A DNA stretch of 64,000 nucleotides, taken from assembly GCF_000687165.1 (NCBI RefSeq), contig NZ_JMKU01000005.1, positions 1 through 64,000 of the forward strand, in the 5' to 3' direction. This DNA comes from Paracidovorax oryzae ATCC 19882 (GTDB taxonomy: Bacteria; Pseudomonadota; Gammaproteobacteria; Burkholderiales; Burkholderiaceae_C). How positions within the stretch are numbered: the stretch's first letter is position 1; each line of letters starts with the position of its first letter. Positions 1-7,759 of this stretch are shown here, one piece after another. The position numbers were made by a program, and so were the translations under genes. The notes beneath the pieces are model-generated. The model saw only the letters and a program-made list of their open reading frames with translations. It made no database searches and was not told where the DNA came from.

Positions 1-2
1 TG

Positions 3-275
3 GGCCTGAAACCCATCCACACGCCCGTGTGTAGCCCGCAGAGCAACGGGATTGCCGAGAGCTTCGTCAACACCTTCAAACGGGACTACGTGGCCCGCAT
101 GGACCTGAGTGATGCAAGGACGGTGCTGGCCCAACTGCCGGCTGCCTTCGAGCACTTCAACGAGGTGCACCCACACTCGTCGCTGAAAATGTGTTCGCCT
201 CGTGAGTTCAGGCGGCAGCAGGCCGCCCGGGTGCGGCTGGAGCCATCGGTGGACCAGACGCTTTATTGCGAATAG
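3..275 (+). CDS. IS3-family transposase OrfB, C-terminal part (runs in from upstream)
   Basis: The reading frame is open from the first bases of the window, so this is the end of a longer gene and not a start at the internal GTG at 27. The protein shows the end of the rve integrase core: [19 protein letters not shown] carries the Glu of the DDE triad, and [16 protein letters not shown] is the usual IS3 C-terminal signature. The enzyme catalyses cut-and-circularise transposition as an OrfAB fusion made by frameshifting; the OrfA part and the two catalytic Asp residues would be upstream. It stops in the region where IS5-type sequence begins, so the element's own right end may have been altered by that event. 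Confidence 0.85.
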   Translation, partial: GLKPIHTPVCSPQSNGIAESFVNTFKRDYVARMDLSDARTVLAQLPAAFEHFNEVHPHSSLKMCSPREFRRQQAARVRLEPSVDQTLYCE

Positions 276-799
276 GACGGGACCGGGAATACGGGGGCAA
301 CATCAGGCGCACATTGCAATCGAGTTGCGAGAGCGGGCCACGCGCAGGCTACGACGGCTACAAACGCAAGCGTGGCAGCAAGGTGCACATGGCTGTGGAC
401 ACGCTGGGCCACCTGCTGGCTGTGCATGTCACGCCTGCAGACGAACAGGAGCGCGCGCAAGTGCAACGCCTCTGCGAAGACGTGCAGCAGGCCACGGGCC
501 ACACGGTGAAACTGGCCTGGGCGGATCAGGGCTACACGGGTGAAGCGCCATCCAAGGCGGCGCAGGACAACGGCATCGACCTGCAGATCGTGAAGCTGCC
601 CGAGGCGAAGAAGGGCTTCGTACTGCTGCCACGGCGCTGGGTAGTGGAGAGAAGCTTCGGCTGGCTGGCGAGATTCCGCAGACTCACACGGGACTACGAG
701 CGCCTACCCGAAGTGCTCGGCGGGCTGCATTTCTTGGTCTTCGCTGTGCTCATGTTGCCTGCCGCTGCACGGGTGCTGGCAGCGGCGGGAAGTTCATAA
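266..799 (+). pseudogene. IS5-family transposase, N-terminally truncated
   Basis: The recognisable part begins at about 309 ([10 protein letters not shown]) and runs to the natural C-terminus. It contains the DDE_Tnp_1 core: [19 protein letters not shown], the Asp of WADQGYTG, and the C-terminal [18 protein letters not shown] with its catalytic Glu. The N-terminal helix-turn-helix region of about 100 residues is missing. The first ~14 residues of the open frame come from non-homologous junction DNA and overlap the end of the IS3 gene, so this frame is not a real start. I call it a non-functional remnant. The frame has no internal stop, which suggests the truncation is fairly recent. Confidence 0.85.
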
Positions 800-832
800 C
801 ACGCTCTAGGAAAAGGGTTTTGCAGACCTTCC

Positions 833-1711
833 CTAGATATGCAAGCTTCGACTTAGGTAGTCTTTAATCTCAAACAGATTGACTTGAAAACGTTCAGCAT
901 CCTCTGGGCGAATCATTATTGTCAGCTTGTTGCTGAACACCTTTCCGATTGCGGCATCGGCAAACGATTGCGCGATCTTCTCTGTCATCTTCTTTCGAGA
1001 CGTATCTATGCGACCTCGCCCCGTTCCAACCAGAGGAACCGCAAGATCATGCAAATGCCCCTGATCGGCAATGAACTGCCACAGGCACTCAAGCGCATCC
1101 TCTACGTCGCGAAGCGTTGAATAGGCCGTACCATGAGAGTTCAATCTCGACATGGCTAGAAAATAGAACGTCTTGTTGCCAGCATTGACCTTTGCCACCG
1201 TCCCAATGGGATATTCATGCTTCTTGCCGAGGGCATTGGGATTGATTGACGAATTGACCCCGCTAAGTCCCACTGCAAGCTGTCGGTCAATCTCTGCGGT
1301 GTTTCCTTGAAAAAACTTCAGCGCCAGCTGCCCCTGAAGACTATCAGGAGAGATCAGGCCGCTGGCCATATCTGTGTCAAAGGTTGTATTGGTGCTGATG
1401 ACCGTGTCGCCACCCTCCGCAAAGATGTCTCCAATCTTTACCTCAAACATTACATCCCGCTTTGGAACCTTATATCCAACTCGGGAGACAGGTCGACGAG
1501 TGGTGATTACCCAGAGAATCGCCGCGGCAAGGATTGGGAAGATTGCGAATTTGCTGTACTTGTCCTTGGTATAGATTCCCAAGAAGTCCATGAACTCCAT
1601 GAGGAAGTAAAGAGACCCGACGGTCGCGAAAATGGCAATAAGCGCGTCTCGCGAGAACAGCGCGTACTTCCAGAACGACGCTGTCGCAAGCGATCGAATG
1701 AAGAACTTCAT
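833..1711 (-). CDS. thsA: Thoeris ThsA-type effector: two TM helices plus Macro domain
   Basis: The 292-residue protein has two hydrophobic helices (about 22-41 and 54-71), a short linker and a Macro domain (about 88-290). The Macro signatures are VISTNT (104-109) and VPLVGTGRGR (225-234), the two loops that hold ADP-ribose. In type II Thoeris a membrane-anchored Macro protein senses a TIR-made ADP-ribose derivative (histidine-ADP-ribose, as I recall) and then kills the infected cell through the membrane. It starts 21 nt after the TIR gene stop, so the two genes form one operon with the sensor first. Its Shine-Dalgarno is weak. GC content is clearly lower than in the genes from 2577 on, which supports horizontal acquisition. 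The fold call is firm; the type II Thoeris name rests on pairing and architecture. Confidence 0.82.
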   Translation of the reverse strand: MKFFIRSLATASFWKYALFSRDALIAIFATVGSLYFLMEFMDFLGIYTKDKYSKFAIFPILAAAILWVITTRRPVSRVGYKVPKRDVMFEVKIGDIFAEGGDTVISTNTTFDTDMASGLISPDSLQGQLALKFFQGNTAEIDRQLAVGLSGVNSSINPNALGKKHEYPIGTVAKVNAGNKTFYFLAMSRLNSHGTAYSTLRDVEDALECLWQFIADQGHLHDLAVPLVGTGRGRIDTSRKKMTEKIAQSFADAAIGKVFSNKLTIMIRPEDAERFQVNLFEIKDYLSRSLHI

Positions 1712-1732
1712 AGATGTGATGCCAGCGCTTGA

Positions 1733-2305
1733 TCAGGACAAACTAGCCGGATACCGGAAGAGGCCAGGAGCGCACTTGGTGGCAAGCATCAGGTCGGTAT
1801 TCTTAAACGCGTGGGTGATCAAGCCCTTTGCCATAGGGACATGCAGAGTTGGCACCAAATTCATCGAGTCCCGAAACACCGGAAGTCCGTCCCATAGGTC
1901 CTTTACCGATTGCTTCAACAATCCATTTTCGAGAAGACTGTCTTTTGAGTCATACTCCGGATAGATCACGATAACGGGCAAACCCTGATCGTTGATGCCG
2001 TAGTCCACCTCTTCCCTCAACGCCCTCGAGTTTCGAGTGGCCGAGCTAAGAATGAGCACAATGTTCTTTGATGCGCGAAGCCGCTCCCGAAGTCTTGGTT
2101 TTAATGTTGTTTCCCAATTACTGTCGTCTCGTACGCTGTAAGTAATGGCGTGTGAATCAGTGAATGGAAACGAAGCATCTTGACCCTTCCACATTCGCAG
2201 CGTGTTGTAGTAGCAGAAATCCTTCGTCGCATGTGCACCTAGTGAACTGGGATTGAACGGTTCTGCAACATAGAACGCTGTGTAGTTCCCGCATCTTTGC
2301 GCCAT
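1733..2305 (-). CDS. thsB: Thoeris ThsB-type TIR-like signalling enzyme
   Basis: This 190-residue protein has the TIR-like fold of the DUF1863/MTH538 family: a basic helix (KPRLRERLRASK, 69-80), the strand NIVLILSSAT (81-90), then RALREEVDYGI (94-104), where the Glu pair holds the expected NADase residue, and a following strand LPVIVIYP. In Thoeris, ThsB detects phage and converts NAD into a nucleotide messenger for the effector encoded just downstream. I moved the start 12 codons inside the longest frame to the ATG at 2305, because GAGGGAGGA lies just before it. No other Thoeris gene is present; type I would need a SIR2-SLOG effector, absent here. Alternative: a TIR-like toxin with another partner, unlikely given the Macro gene. 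Confidence 0.82.
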   Translation of the reverse strand: MAQRCGNYTAFYVAEPFNPSSLGAHATKDFCYYNTLRMWKGQDASFPFTDSHAITYSVRDDSNWETTLKPRLRERLRASKNIVLILSSATRNSRALREEVDYGINDQGLPVIVIYPEYDSKDSLLENGLLKQSVKDLWDGLPVFRDSMNLVPTLHVPMAKGLITHAFKNTDLMLATKCAPGLFRYPASLS

Positions 2306-2310
2306 ATGAT

Positions 2311-2318
2311 CCTCCCTC
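2311..2318 (-). promoter_or_regulatory. Ribosome binding site that fixes the TIR gene start
   Basis: On the minus strand GAGGGAGG sits five bases ahead of the ATG at 2305, while the longer in-frame start at 2341 has nothing comparable. This is why the shorter 190-residue protein is annotated. Confidence 0.7.
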
Positions 2319-2503
2319 GTTGTCTCCACAGGATCATACAACTTTGCCAGCCCCCCGCCGGGGGTCGCCTCAGCTCAAACGCTGGACGTTTGCTCTTGGC
2401 CGAACACCGTCATTTGCAACCATAGCTTCAAGATGGGTAACCGCTGCAAACCAGTCTGTTGTTGAATCTCCAAAACCGGCAACAAACAACCCCGTGTCAT
2501 ACA

Positions 2504-2527
2504 GAAATGGCCACTAGTGGCCATTTC
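2504..2527. repeat. Perfect 24-bp palindrome between the Thoeris island and the tartrate cluster
   Basis: The half-site GAAATGGCCACT is followed directly by its exact reverse complement, with CTAG at the centre and no loop. It lies about 50 bp past the stop of the minus-strand dehydratase gene and about 200 bp ahead of the TIR gene start. It lacks the T-tract of a normal terminator. It could be a dimeric repressor site, a recombination site or a hairpin that ends transcription. Otherwise the 2306-2576 gap shows no convincing gene, only a short GC-rich inverted repeat near 2348-2364. Confidence 0.75.
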
Positions 2528-2576
2528 CCATAGGTCGCTGCCAACGCCCTTCCACAAGCGCCAGCACCTTCCTCCA

Positions 2577-3746
2577 TCAACCCGCCAACGCCCGCATCTC
2601 CCTAATCAGGTCCGATTTCCCCTCAAACCCAATCCCCGGCAACGCCGGCAGCGTCACATACCCGTTCTCCACCTTCACTCCGTCCGGGAATCCGCCATAC
2701 GGCTGGAACAAATCCGGGTAGCTCTCGTTGCCGCCCAGGCCCAGGCCGGCGGCGATGGCGAGTGACATCTGGTGGCCCCCGTGGGGGATGCAGCGGCTGG
2801 GGGACCAGCCGTTCTCTTTGAGCATGTCGAGCGTGCGCAGGTATTCGACGAGGCCGTAGCTGAGGGCGCAGTCGAACTGCAGCCAGTCGCGGTCGGGGCG
2901 CATGCCGCCGTGGCGGATGAGGTTGCGGGCGTCCTGCATGGAGAACAGGTTTTCGCCCGTGGCCATGGGGCCCTGGTACACCTCGCCGAGTTTGGCCTGT
3001 AGTTCATAGTCGAGCGGGTCGCCGGCCTCTTCGTACCAGAACAGGGGGTATTGCGAGAGGGCCTTGCCGTAGTCGATGGCGGTTTGCAGGTCGAAGCGGC
3101 CGTTGGCGTCCACGGCGAGCTGCTGGCCGGGGCCGAGGATCTTCAGGACGGATTCGATGCGTTCGCAGTCATCCGCCAGCGTGGCGCCGCCGATCTTCAT
3201 CTTGACGACGGAGTAGCCGCGCGCGAGGTAGCTCTCCATCTCTTGCTTCAGGCCGTCCAGGCCCTTGCCGGGGTAGTAGTAGCCGCCGGCCGCATAGACG
3301 AAGACGCGCGGGTTGGCGGGCGTACCGTTGCCGTAGCGCTCGGCGAGCAGCTGGTAGAGGGGCTTGCCGGCTATTTTTGCCACGGCGTCCCACACGGCCA
3401 TGTCGATGGTGCCGACGGCGACGGAGCGCTCGCCATGGCCGCCGGGTTTTTCGTTGGTCATCATGCGCGCCCAGATCTTGTGGGGGCACAGGTTCTCGCC
3501 CGTGTCATCGACCAGGGAGGCGGGGTCGGCCTCCAGCACGCGCGGGATGAAGCGGTCGCGCATGAGCGCGCCCTGGCCGTAGCGGCCGTTGGAGTTGAAG
3601 CCGTAGCCGATCACCGGCTTGCCGTCGCGGATGACGTCGGTGACGACGGCCACGAGGCTCAGCGTCATCTTCGAGAAGTCGATGTAGGCGTTGCGGATAT
3701 CGGACTTGATGGGGCGCGTGGATTCGAGGATGTTGACGATTCGCAT
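2577..3746 (-). CDS. tarD: D(-)-tartrate dehydratase-like enolase-superfamily enzyme
   Basis: Counted from the ATG at 3746 the protein has 389 residues, the length of Bradyrhizobium TarD as I remember it. The metal ligands fall at D213 (VDANGRF), E239 (YEEAGD) and E265 (TGEN), with the base K184 (KMKIGG) and H322 (IPHGGHQ); these positions agree with my recollection of TarD. The enzyme removes water from D-tartrate to give oxaloacetate. The frame also opens at a TTG three codons earlier, which I rejected. It is the distal gene of a minus-strand cluster with an SDR, a Bug binding protein and a DHDPS-family lyase, which fits sugar-acid catabolism. Another acid-sugar dehydratase of the mandelate racemase group cannot be excluded. 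Confidence 0.8.
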   Translation of the reverse strand: MRIVNILESTRPIKSDIRNAYIDFSKMTLSLVAVVTDVIRDGKPVIGYGFNSNGRYGQGALMRDRFIPRVLEADPASLVDDTGENLCPHKIWARMMTNEKPGGHGERSVAVGTIDMAVWDAVAKIAGKPLYQLLAERYGNGTPANPRVFVYAAGGYYYPGKGLDGLKQEMESYLARGYSVVKMKIGGATLADDCERIESVLKILGPGQQLAVDANGRFDLQTAIDYGKALSQYPLFWYEEAGDPLDYELQAKLGEVYQGPMATGENLFSMQDARNLIRHGGMRPDRDWLQFDCALSYGLVEYLRTLDMLKENGWSPSRCIPHGGHQMSLAIAAGLGLGGNESYPDLFQPYGGFPDGVKVENGYVTLPALPGIGFEGKSDLIREMRALAG

Positions 3747-3800
3747 GGTGGTCAAAGGCGCGGGCCGTGTGGGATGAAACGGGATGGATGAAGGGGCGGC

Positions 3801-4604
3801 TCAGCGGGCGAGCGAGGAGCCGCCGCAGATGGCGATGTCCTGCCCGGTGATGGCCGCCGCCGCGGGCGAGAGCAGGTAGCCCGTGAGCGCAGCGATTTCC
3901 GCGGGTTCGATGAGGCGGCCGATGGGCGGCAGGCGCGGCGCGCTGCCGGCGCGGGCCGGGTCGGCGAGCATGCCGGTGGCGGTGGCGGCGGGCGAGACGA
4001 CGTTGACGGTGACGCCCTGCCCCGCCACCTCGGCCGCCCAGCTGCGCGCGAGGGCGATGAGCGCGGCCTTGGTGGCGGCGTACTGGCCGCGCCCGGGCAT
4101 GCCCTGGGCCACGCGGCTGCCGATGAAGACGACGCGGCCCCGCCCGCGAGCGGCCATGGCGGGCACGAGGGCGTCGGCGAGGCGTGTGGCGGCATCGACG
4201 TGCAGGCACCACATGAGTTCGCCGCCGGCATGGTCCAGCTGGCCGAGCGGGCCGACCCGCAACACGCCTGCAGCGTGTACCAAGGCATCGGGGGCCCGGG
4301 GCGCAGGCGGGGATTTCGGCGGCTGGGGGCTGGCGTGGCCCGATGCGTTCGGTGCCACGGTTTCGCGCGGCCCAGCCTCCAGCAACCCCGCCGCGGCCCG
4401 GGCGATGGCCTCGCCGTCGGCCAGGTCCACGGGCAGGTGCGCGAAGGCCGGGTGCACGATGGCGGGCGGCGCGATGTCGAGCCCCGTCACGCGCCAGCCG
4501 GTTGCGAGCAGCGATTCGGCGATGGCGCGGCCGATGCCGCTGCTGCTGCCGGTGACGACGGCATGGGGCACGGGGCCGGCCGCTGGAAGCGTGTCATTCG
4601 GCAC
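3801..4604 (-). CDS. SDR-family NAD(P)-dependent oxidoreductase
   Basis: This 267-residue classical short-chain dehydrogenase has the cofactor motif TGSSSGIG at 18-25, HAAG at 110-113 in place of NNAG, Ser163, and the Y175-x3-K179 catalytic pair. It would oxidise or reduce an alcohol/ketone on a sugar acid in the same pathway as the neighbouring dehydratase and lyase. Its GTG start overlaps the last 11 bp of the upstream Bug gene, so the two are translationally coupled. Unusual is a Pro/Ala-rich insert at about 78-106, between the third strand and HAAG, where most SDRs have a short loop. The substrate cannot be told from the sequence. Confidence 0.85.
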   Translation of the reverse strand: MPNDTLPAAGPVPHAVVTGSSSGIGRAIAESLLATGWRVTGLDIAPPAIVHPAFAHLPVDLADGEAIARAAAGLLEAGPRETVAPNASGHASPQPPKSPPAPRAPDALVHAAGVLRVGPLGQLDHAGGELMWCLHVDAATRLADALVPAMAARGRGRVVFIGSRVAQGMPGRGQYAATKAALIALARSWAAEVAGQGVTVNVVSPAATATGMLADPARAGSAPRLPPIGRLIEPAEIAALTGYLLSPAAAAITGQDIAICGGSSLAR

Positions 4605-5562
4605 GGATGCGGCCCTCGGTCACGATTTTCTGGGAGCGCTCCATGTCCTCGCGCTGGAATTTGGCGAAATCTTCCGCGCTGCCGGGCGTGACGAGCAGGC
4701 CCTGCTCCTTGAGCTTGGGGCCGATCTCGGCGAGGGCCTTGTTGACCTCGGCGTTGAGGCGCTGCACGAGCGCGGGCGGGGTCTTGGCCGGGGCCCAGAG
4801 GCCGTACCAGCTGTAGAACTCGTAGCCGGGGATGGTTTCGGCCACGGTGGGCACGTCCGGCAGGCTGGGCACGCGCTGGGCCGAGGTGACGGCCACCACG
4901 CGCAGCATGCCGCTCTTGTGGTACTGGAGCGAGCCGAGGATGGGGTCGATGAAGCCGTCGATCTGCCCGCCGATCAGGTCCTGGAAGGCCGGGGCCGTGC
5001 CCTTGTACGGCACGATCAAATAATCGATCTTGCCGGCGCGCTTGAGCAGTTCGGTGGAAAGATGCCCGGCCGAGCCGATGGAGCCGACGGCGAAGGTCAT
5101 CTTGCCGGGGCGCGCCTGGGCGTAGGCGATCAGGCTCTTGATGTCGGTGATGGGCAGGTCCTTGTTGATCGCGACCGAGAGGGGCGCCTTGGCGACCAGG
5201 GCCACGGGGATGAAGTCCTGCGTGACGTTGTAGGGCACGGACTTGAGCGTCATCGGCGCCGTGGTGTGCGTGGAGGCACTGAACAGCAGGGTGTAGCCGT
5301 CGGCCGCCGCCTTGGCGACGGTATCGCCGCCGATCACGCCGCTGCCGCCGGGCTTGTTGTCCACGACGAAGGACTGGCCCATCTGCTCGCCGAGCTTCTG
5401 CGCGAGCATTCGGCCGACGGCGTCGAGCGTGCCGCCCGGCGGGAAGGGGATGACCATCCGCACGGGCTTGTTCGGATAGGTCTGCGGCTGTGCCACGGCG
5501 CCGGCCGCCACCGCGAGGGCGGCGGCGCCCAGGGCGGCGCGGAGGAAGTGCTTGCGTTGCAT
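4594..5562 (-). CDS. Bug-family (TctC-like) periplasmic solute-binding protein
   Basis: The 322-residue protein starts with a signal peptide (MQRKHFLRAALGAAALAVAAGAVAQ, cut in two: basic start, then Ala-rich core ending AVAQ) and then shows the Bug signature YPNKPVRMVIPFPPGG and the VDNKPGGSG loop. Bug proteins capture carboxylates in the periplasm for a tripartite tricarboxylate transporter; no TctA/TctB membrane genes are in the window, so it must share a transporter coded elsewhere or act as a sensor. I chose the ATG at 5562 because ACAGGAGA lies 9-16 bases ahead and the signal peptide begins there, not the frame opening at 5601. It sits in the tartrate-type operon, so a hydroxy-acid ligand is likely. 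Confidence 0.88.
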   Translation of the reverse strand: MQRKHFLRAALGAAALAVAAGAVAQPQTYPNKPVRMVIPFPPGGTLDAVGRMLAQKLGEQMGQSFVVDNKPGGSGVIGGDTVAKAAADGYTLLFSASTHTTAPMTLKSVPYNVTQDFIPVALVAKAPLSVAINKDLPITDIKSLIAYAQARPGKMTFAVGSIGSAGHLSTELLKRAGKIDYLIVPYKGTAPAFQDLIGGQIDGFIDPILGSLQYHKSGMLRVVAVTSAQRVPSLPDVPTVAETIPGYEFYSWYGLWAPAKTPPALVQRLNAEVNKALAEIGPKLKEQGLLVTPGSAEDFAKFQREDMERSQKIVTEGRIRAE

Positions 5563-5655
5563 GGTGTCTTGTCTCCTGTCGTTGTTTCTTTGTGAGGCCA
5601 CCCAGGCGCAGGGGACTCAAAATCCCCCGCCCCTTTTTGCTGGTGCTGCTGGCGT

Positions 5656-6594
5656 TCAGCGCTGGAGCAGGCCGGCCTGCTTCACCGCCGCGCGCAGCGC
5701 GTCCATTTCCTTGGCGCTCGGCGCCTCGGTGGGCGGGCGCACGGTGGCGTCGTCGATCACGCCGGCCAGGTACATGCCGCCCTTCATGCGGGCATGGGCC
5801 TCGCCCGTGGGTTCGCCGCCGCCATAGACGGCGTCTTTCAGCGGGGTGATGACGGCCTGCACTTCCATGGCCTTCTTGAGGTCGCCCGCCTTGACGGCGT
5901 TCCACAGGTCGATGATGAGCTGCGGGATGAAGGTGGCGAAGCCGACCAGCGCGCCATCGACGCCCTGCACCATGGAGGCGAGCAGGTATTCGTCGTGGCA
6001 GGTGAGGATGGCCTTGGAGGCATCGGCCTCGCGGATCGCCTGGATGTCGCGGGCGTATTTGTTCATGTCGCGCTGGCCCACCTTGAAGGCCTGCAGGTAG
6101 GGCAGCTTCGCGAGGTCTGCGAGCAGTTGCGACGAGTAGGAGGCGCGCGTCCAGGCGGGATAGACGTGGCAGACGAGGTCGGCCTCCGGCGCGGCCTCAT
6201 GGATCGCCTCGAAGTACTGCAGGGCATGGCCGGAGGTGAAGCCGAAGCGCAGCCAGTGGTGCGGGGGCATCACGTCGAGGGCGACGGCGCCGGCGGCGAC
6301 GGCGGCGCGGGCATGGTCGGCGGCGTCCTTCAGGCCCTCGCAGACGATGGAGGAAATGACGGGGCAGCGTCCTTTCAGTTCATCCGCCACGATGCGGGTG
6401 ACTTCGGCGCGCTCGGCCGGGGTGAGCGAGAACACTTCGCCCGTGTGGCCGTTGGTCATGATGGCGACCACGCCGTCGTGGCCGGCCAGCCAGGAGGCGA
6501 GCTTGCGCAGGGCGGGCTCGTCGATGCGGTGGTCCGGCGTGAAGGGGCACGAAATGGCGGGGATGATGCCGCGATAATTCGCGATGGAAGGCAT
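5656..6594 (-). CDS. DHDPS/NAL-family aldolase-type lyase
   Basis: This 312-residue TIM-barrel protein belongs to the dihydrodipicolinate synthase family. It has the N-terminal GIIPAISCPFTPDHRID, the TNGHTGE loop that matches the family's GT/TGE substrate-binding turn, HVYPAWT, and the Schiff-base Lys in QAFKVGQRD near residue 171. The family condenses or cleaves pyruvate with an aldehyde; catabolic members act on keto-sugar acids. It is the first gene of the minus-strand cluster and faces the LysR gene at 6745, with a Shine-Dalgarno GGAGAC just ahead of the ATG. True lysine-pathway DapA is unlikely because of the catabolic context and the divergent motifs. Confidence 0.85.
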   Translation of the reverse strand: MPSIANYRGIIPAISCPFTPDHRIDEPALRKLASWLAGHDGVVAIMTNGHTGEVFSLTPAERAEVTRIVADELKGRCPVISSIVCEGLKDAADHARAAVAAGAVALDVMPPHHWLRFGFTSGHALQYFEAIHEAAPEADLVCHVYPAWTRASYSSQLLADLAKLPYLQAFKVGQRDMNKYARDIQAIREADASKAILTCHDEYLLASMVQGVDGALVGFATFIPQLIIDLWNAVKAGDLKKAMEVQAVITPLKDAVYGGGEPTGEAHARMKGGMYLAGVIDDATVRPPTEAPSAKEMDALRAAVKQAGLLQR

Positions 6595-6744
6595 GTGGGC
6601 TGTCTCCGTGGTTCCGGGATGGTCCCGTCGTTGGATCGTTGGATGGAAGGGGAACGCAGCGGATGATTCCCGCCCCGCCCGCGGCCGTCCAATACCCGAA
6701 TCGCATACAACTATCCGCGCGTGCCGCCACGCGCCAGGAGACCC

Positions 6745-7734
6745 ATGGGCCCCGGCAACCGACCGCTGGATCTGGAGTGGCTGGAGGATTTCCTCGCCCT
6801 CGCCGAGAGCGGCAATTTCTCGCGCGCGGCCGAGGCCCGCGCCATCGCGCAGCCCGCGTTCAGCCGCCACATCCGCGCGCTGGAGGATTGGGTGGGCGCC
6901 GAGCTGTTCGACCGCAGCGCGCACCCAGCCACCCTCACCGCAGCGGGGCAGCGCTTCCAGCCGCTGCTGGAAGACGTGCTCGCGCGGCTGGAGGCGGCGC
7001 GGATCAAGGCCTGCGCGGCGCAGGCCCAGGCGGCGGCCAGCCTGCGCTTCGCGGCGACGCATGTGCTCTCGCTCACGTTCTTTCCGCGCTGGCTCGGGGG
7101 GCTGGAGTCGCAGTTGCGGCTGGGGCCGATCCAGACGATTTCTGACAGCTACCAAGCCTGCGAGGACCTGGCCCTGCAGCGGCGCGTGCAGTTCGTGCTC
7201 TGCCACGGCCATGCGGCCGTGCCGGGGCGGCTGGACGAGGCGGGCTATCCGGCGGCGCGCCTGGCGGACGACGTGCTGCAGCCCGTGTCGGCACCGCAGG
7301 GGGACGGCACGCCGCTGCATGCCATCCCCGATCCGCAGGCGCAGGGCAGCGCGCGGCCGCCGCTGCCGGTGCTGGCGTACAGCGATGCCTCGGGCCTGGG
7401 GCGGATCATGCGCGCGCTGCGCAGGGGCGTGTTCGATGCGGGGGGCGTGGCCGGCATGCCGGGCGAGGTGGAGGTGGTGTTCACCGCCCACCATGCGGCG
7501 CTGCTCAAGGCGATGGCGCTCGAAGGCCGCGGCATGGCATGGCTTCCGCGCAGCCTGATCGCGGAGGAACTGCAATCAGGCGCGCTGGTGGCCGCCGGGC
7601 CGGCCGGATGGGACGTGCCGGTGGAGATCCGGCTGTACCGGCAGCGCACGGAGATGTCGGACGCGGCGGAGACGCTCTGGCGCCTCGCCGCGGGCGGGCA
7701 GGCCGGGCAGGCCGCGGGCACCGCCCTGCCCTGA
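6745..7734 (+). CDS. LysR-family regulator, divergent from the sugar-acid cluster
   Basis: The 329-residue protein begins with a LysR helix-turn-helix (WLEDFLALAESGNFSRAAEA, recognition helix AFSRHIRALEDWVGAELF) followed by an effector domain. The start at 6745 follows CAGGAG with a short four-base gap; a GTG at 6721 is possible. Placed head to head with the lyase gene, 150 bp apart, it is the obvious candidate regulator of the dehydratase/SDR/Bug/lyase genes. The intergenic region has a tandem CGTTGGAT repeat near 6631-6646 but no clear LysR inverted repeat that I can point to. Confidence 0.88.
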   Translation: MGPGNRPLDLEWLEDFLALAESGNFSRAAEARAIAQPAFSRHIRALEDWVGAELFDRSAHPATLTAAGQRFQPLLEDVLARLEAARIKACAAQAQAAASLRFAATHVLSLTFFPRWLGGLESQLRLGPIQTISDSYQACEDLALQRRVQFVLCHGHAAVPGRLDEAGYPAARLADDVLQPVSAPQGDGTPLHAIPDPQAQGSARPPLPVLAYSDASGLGRIMRALRRGVFDAGGVAGMPGEVEVVFTAHHAALLKAMALEGRGMAWLPRSLIAEELQSGALVAAGPAGWDVPVEIRLYRQRTEMSDAAETLWRLAAGGQAGQAAGTALP

Positions 7735-7759
7735 TGCGCCGCCAGGCGGCGGCGGGTGT

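Larger units (their letters stand above)
1..808 (+). mobile_element. Composite of two insertion-sequence remnants (IS3-type then IS5-type)
   Basis: The window opens inside an IS3-type transposase gene that ends at 275, and an IS5-type transposase lacking its N-terminal half starts to match its family at about 309. The junction between the two lies at roughly 276-308. The likely right terminus of the IS5-type element is the GTTCATAACACGCTCT stretch that ends near 808, because it follows the transposase stop at once. Neither element looks complete inside the window, so both are probably immobile, although the IS3 part could be intact upstream. Their position directly beside a low-GC defence gene pair fits an island boundary. 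Confidence 0.75.

Noticed and set aside
833-1711. CRISPR-like or abortive-infection alternative for the Macro protein
   Set aside because: No repeats or cas genes anywhere in the window; the pairing with a TIR gene gives a simpler explanation.
2375-2557. 60-residue minus-strand frame in the gap after the Thoeris genes
   Set aside because: No ribosome site and no recognisable motif; it reads through the 24-bp palindrome, so the DNA is better explained as regulatory.
3883-5595. 570-residue plus-strand frame opposite the SDR and Bug genes
   Set aside because: Composition is that of an antisense shadow, and the opposite strand codes two clear families with ribosome sites and a signal peptide.
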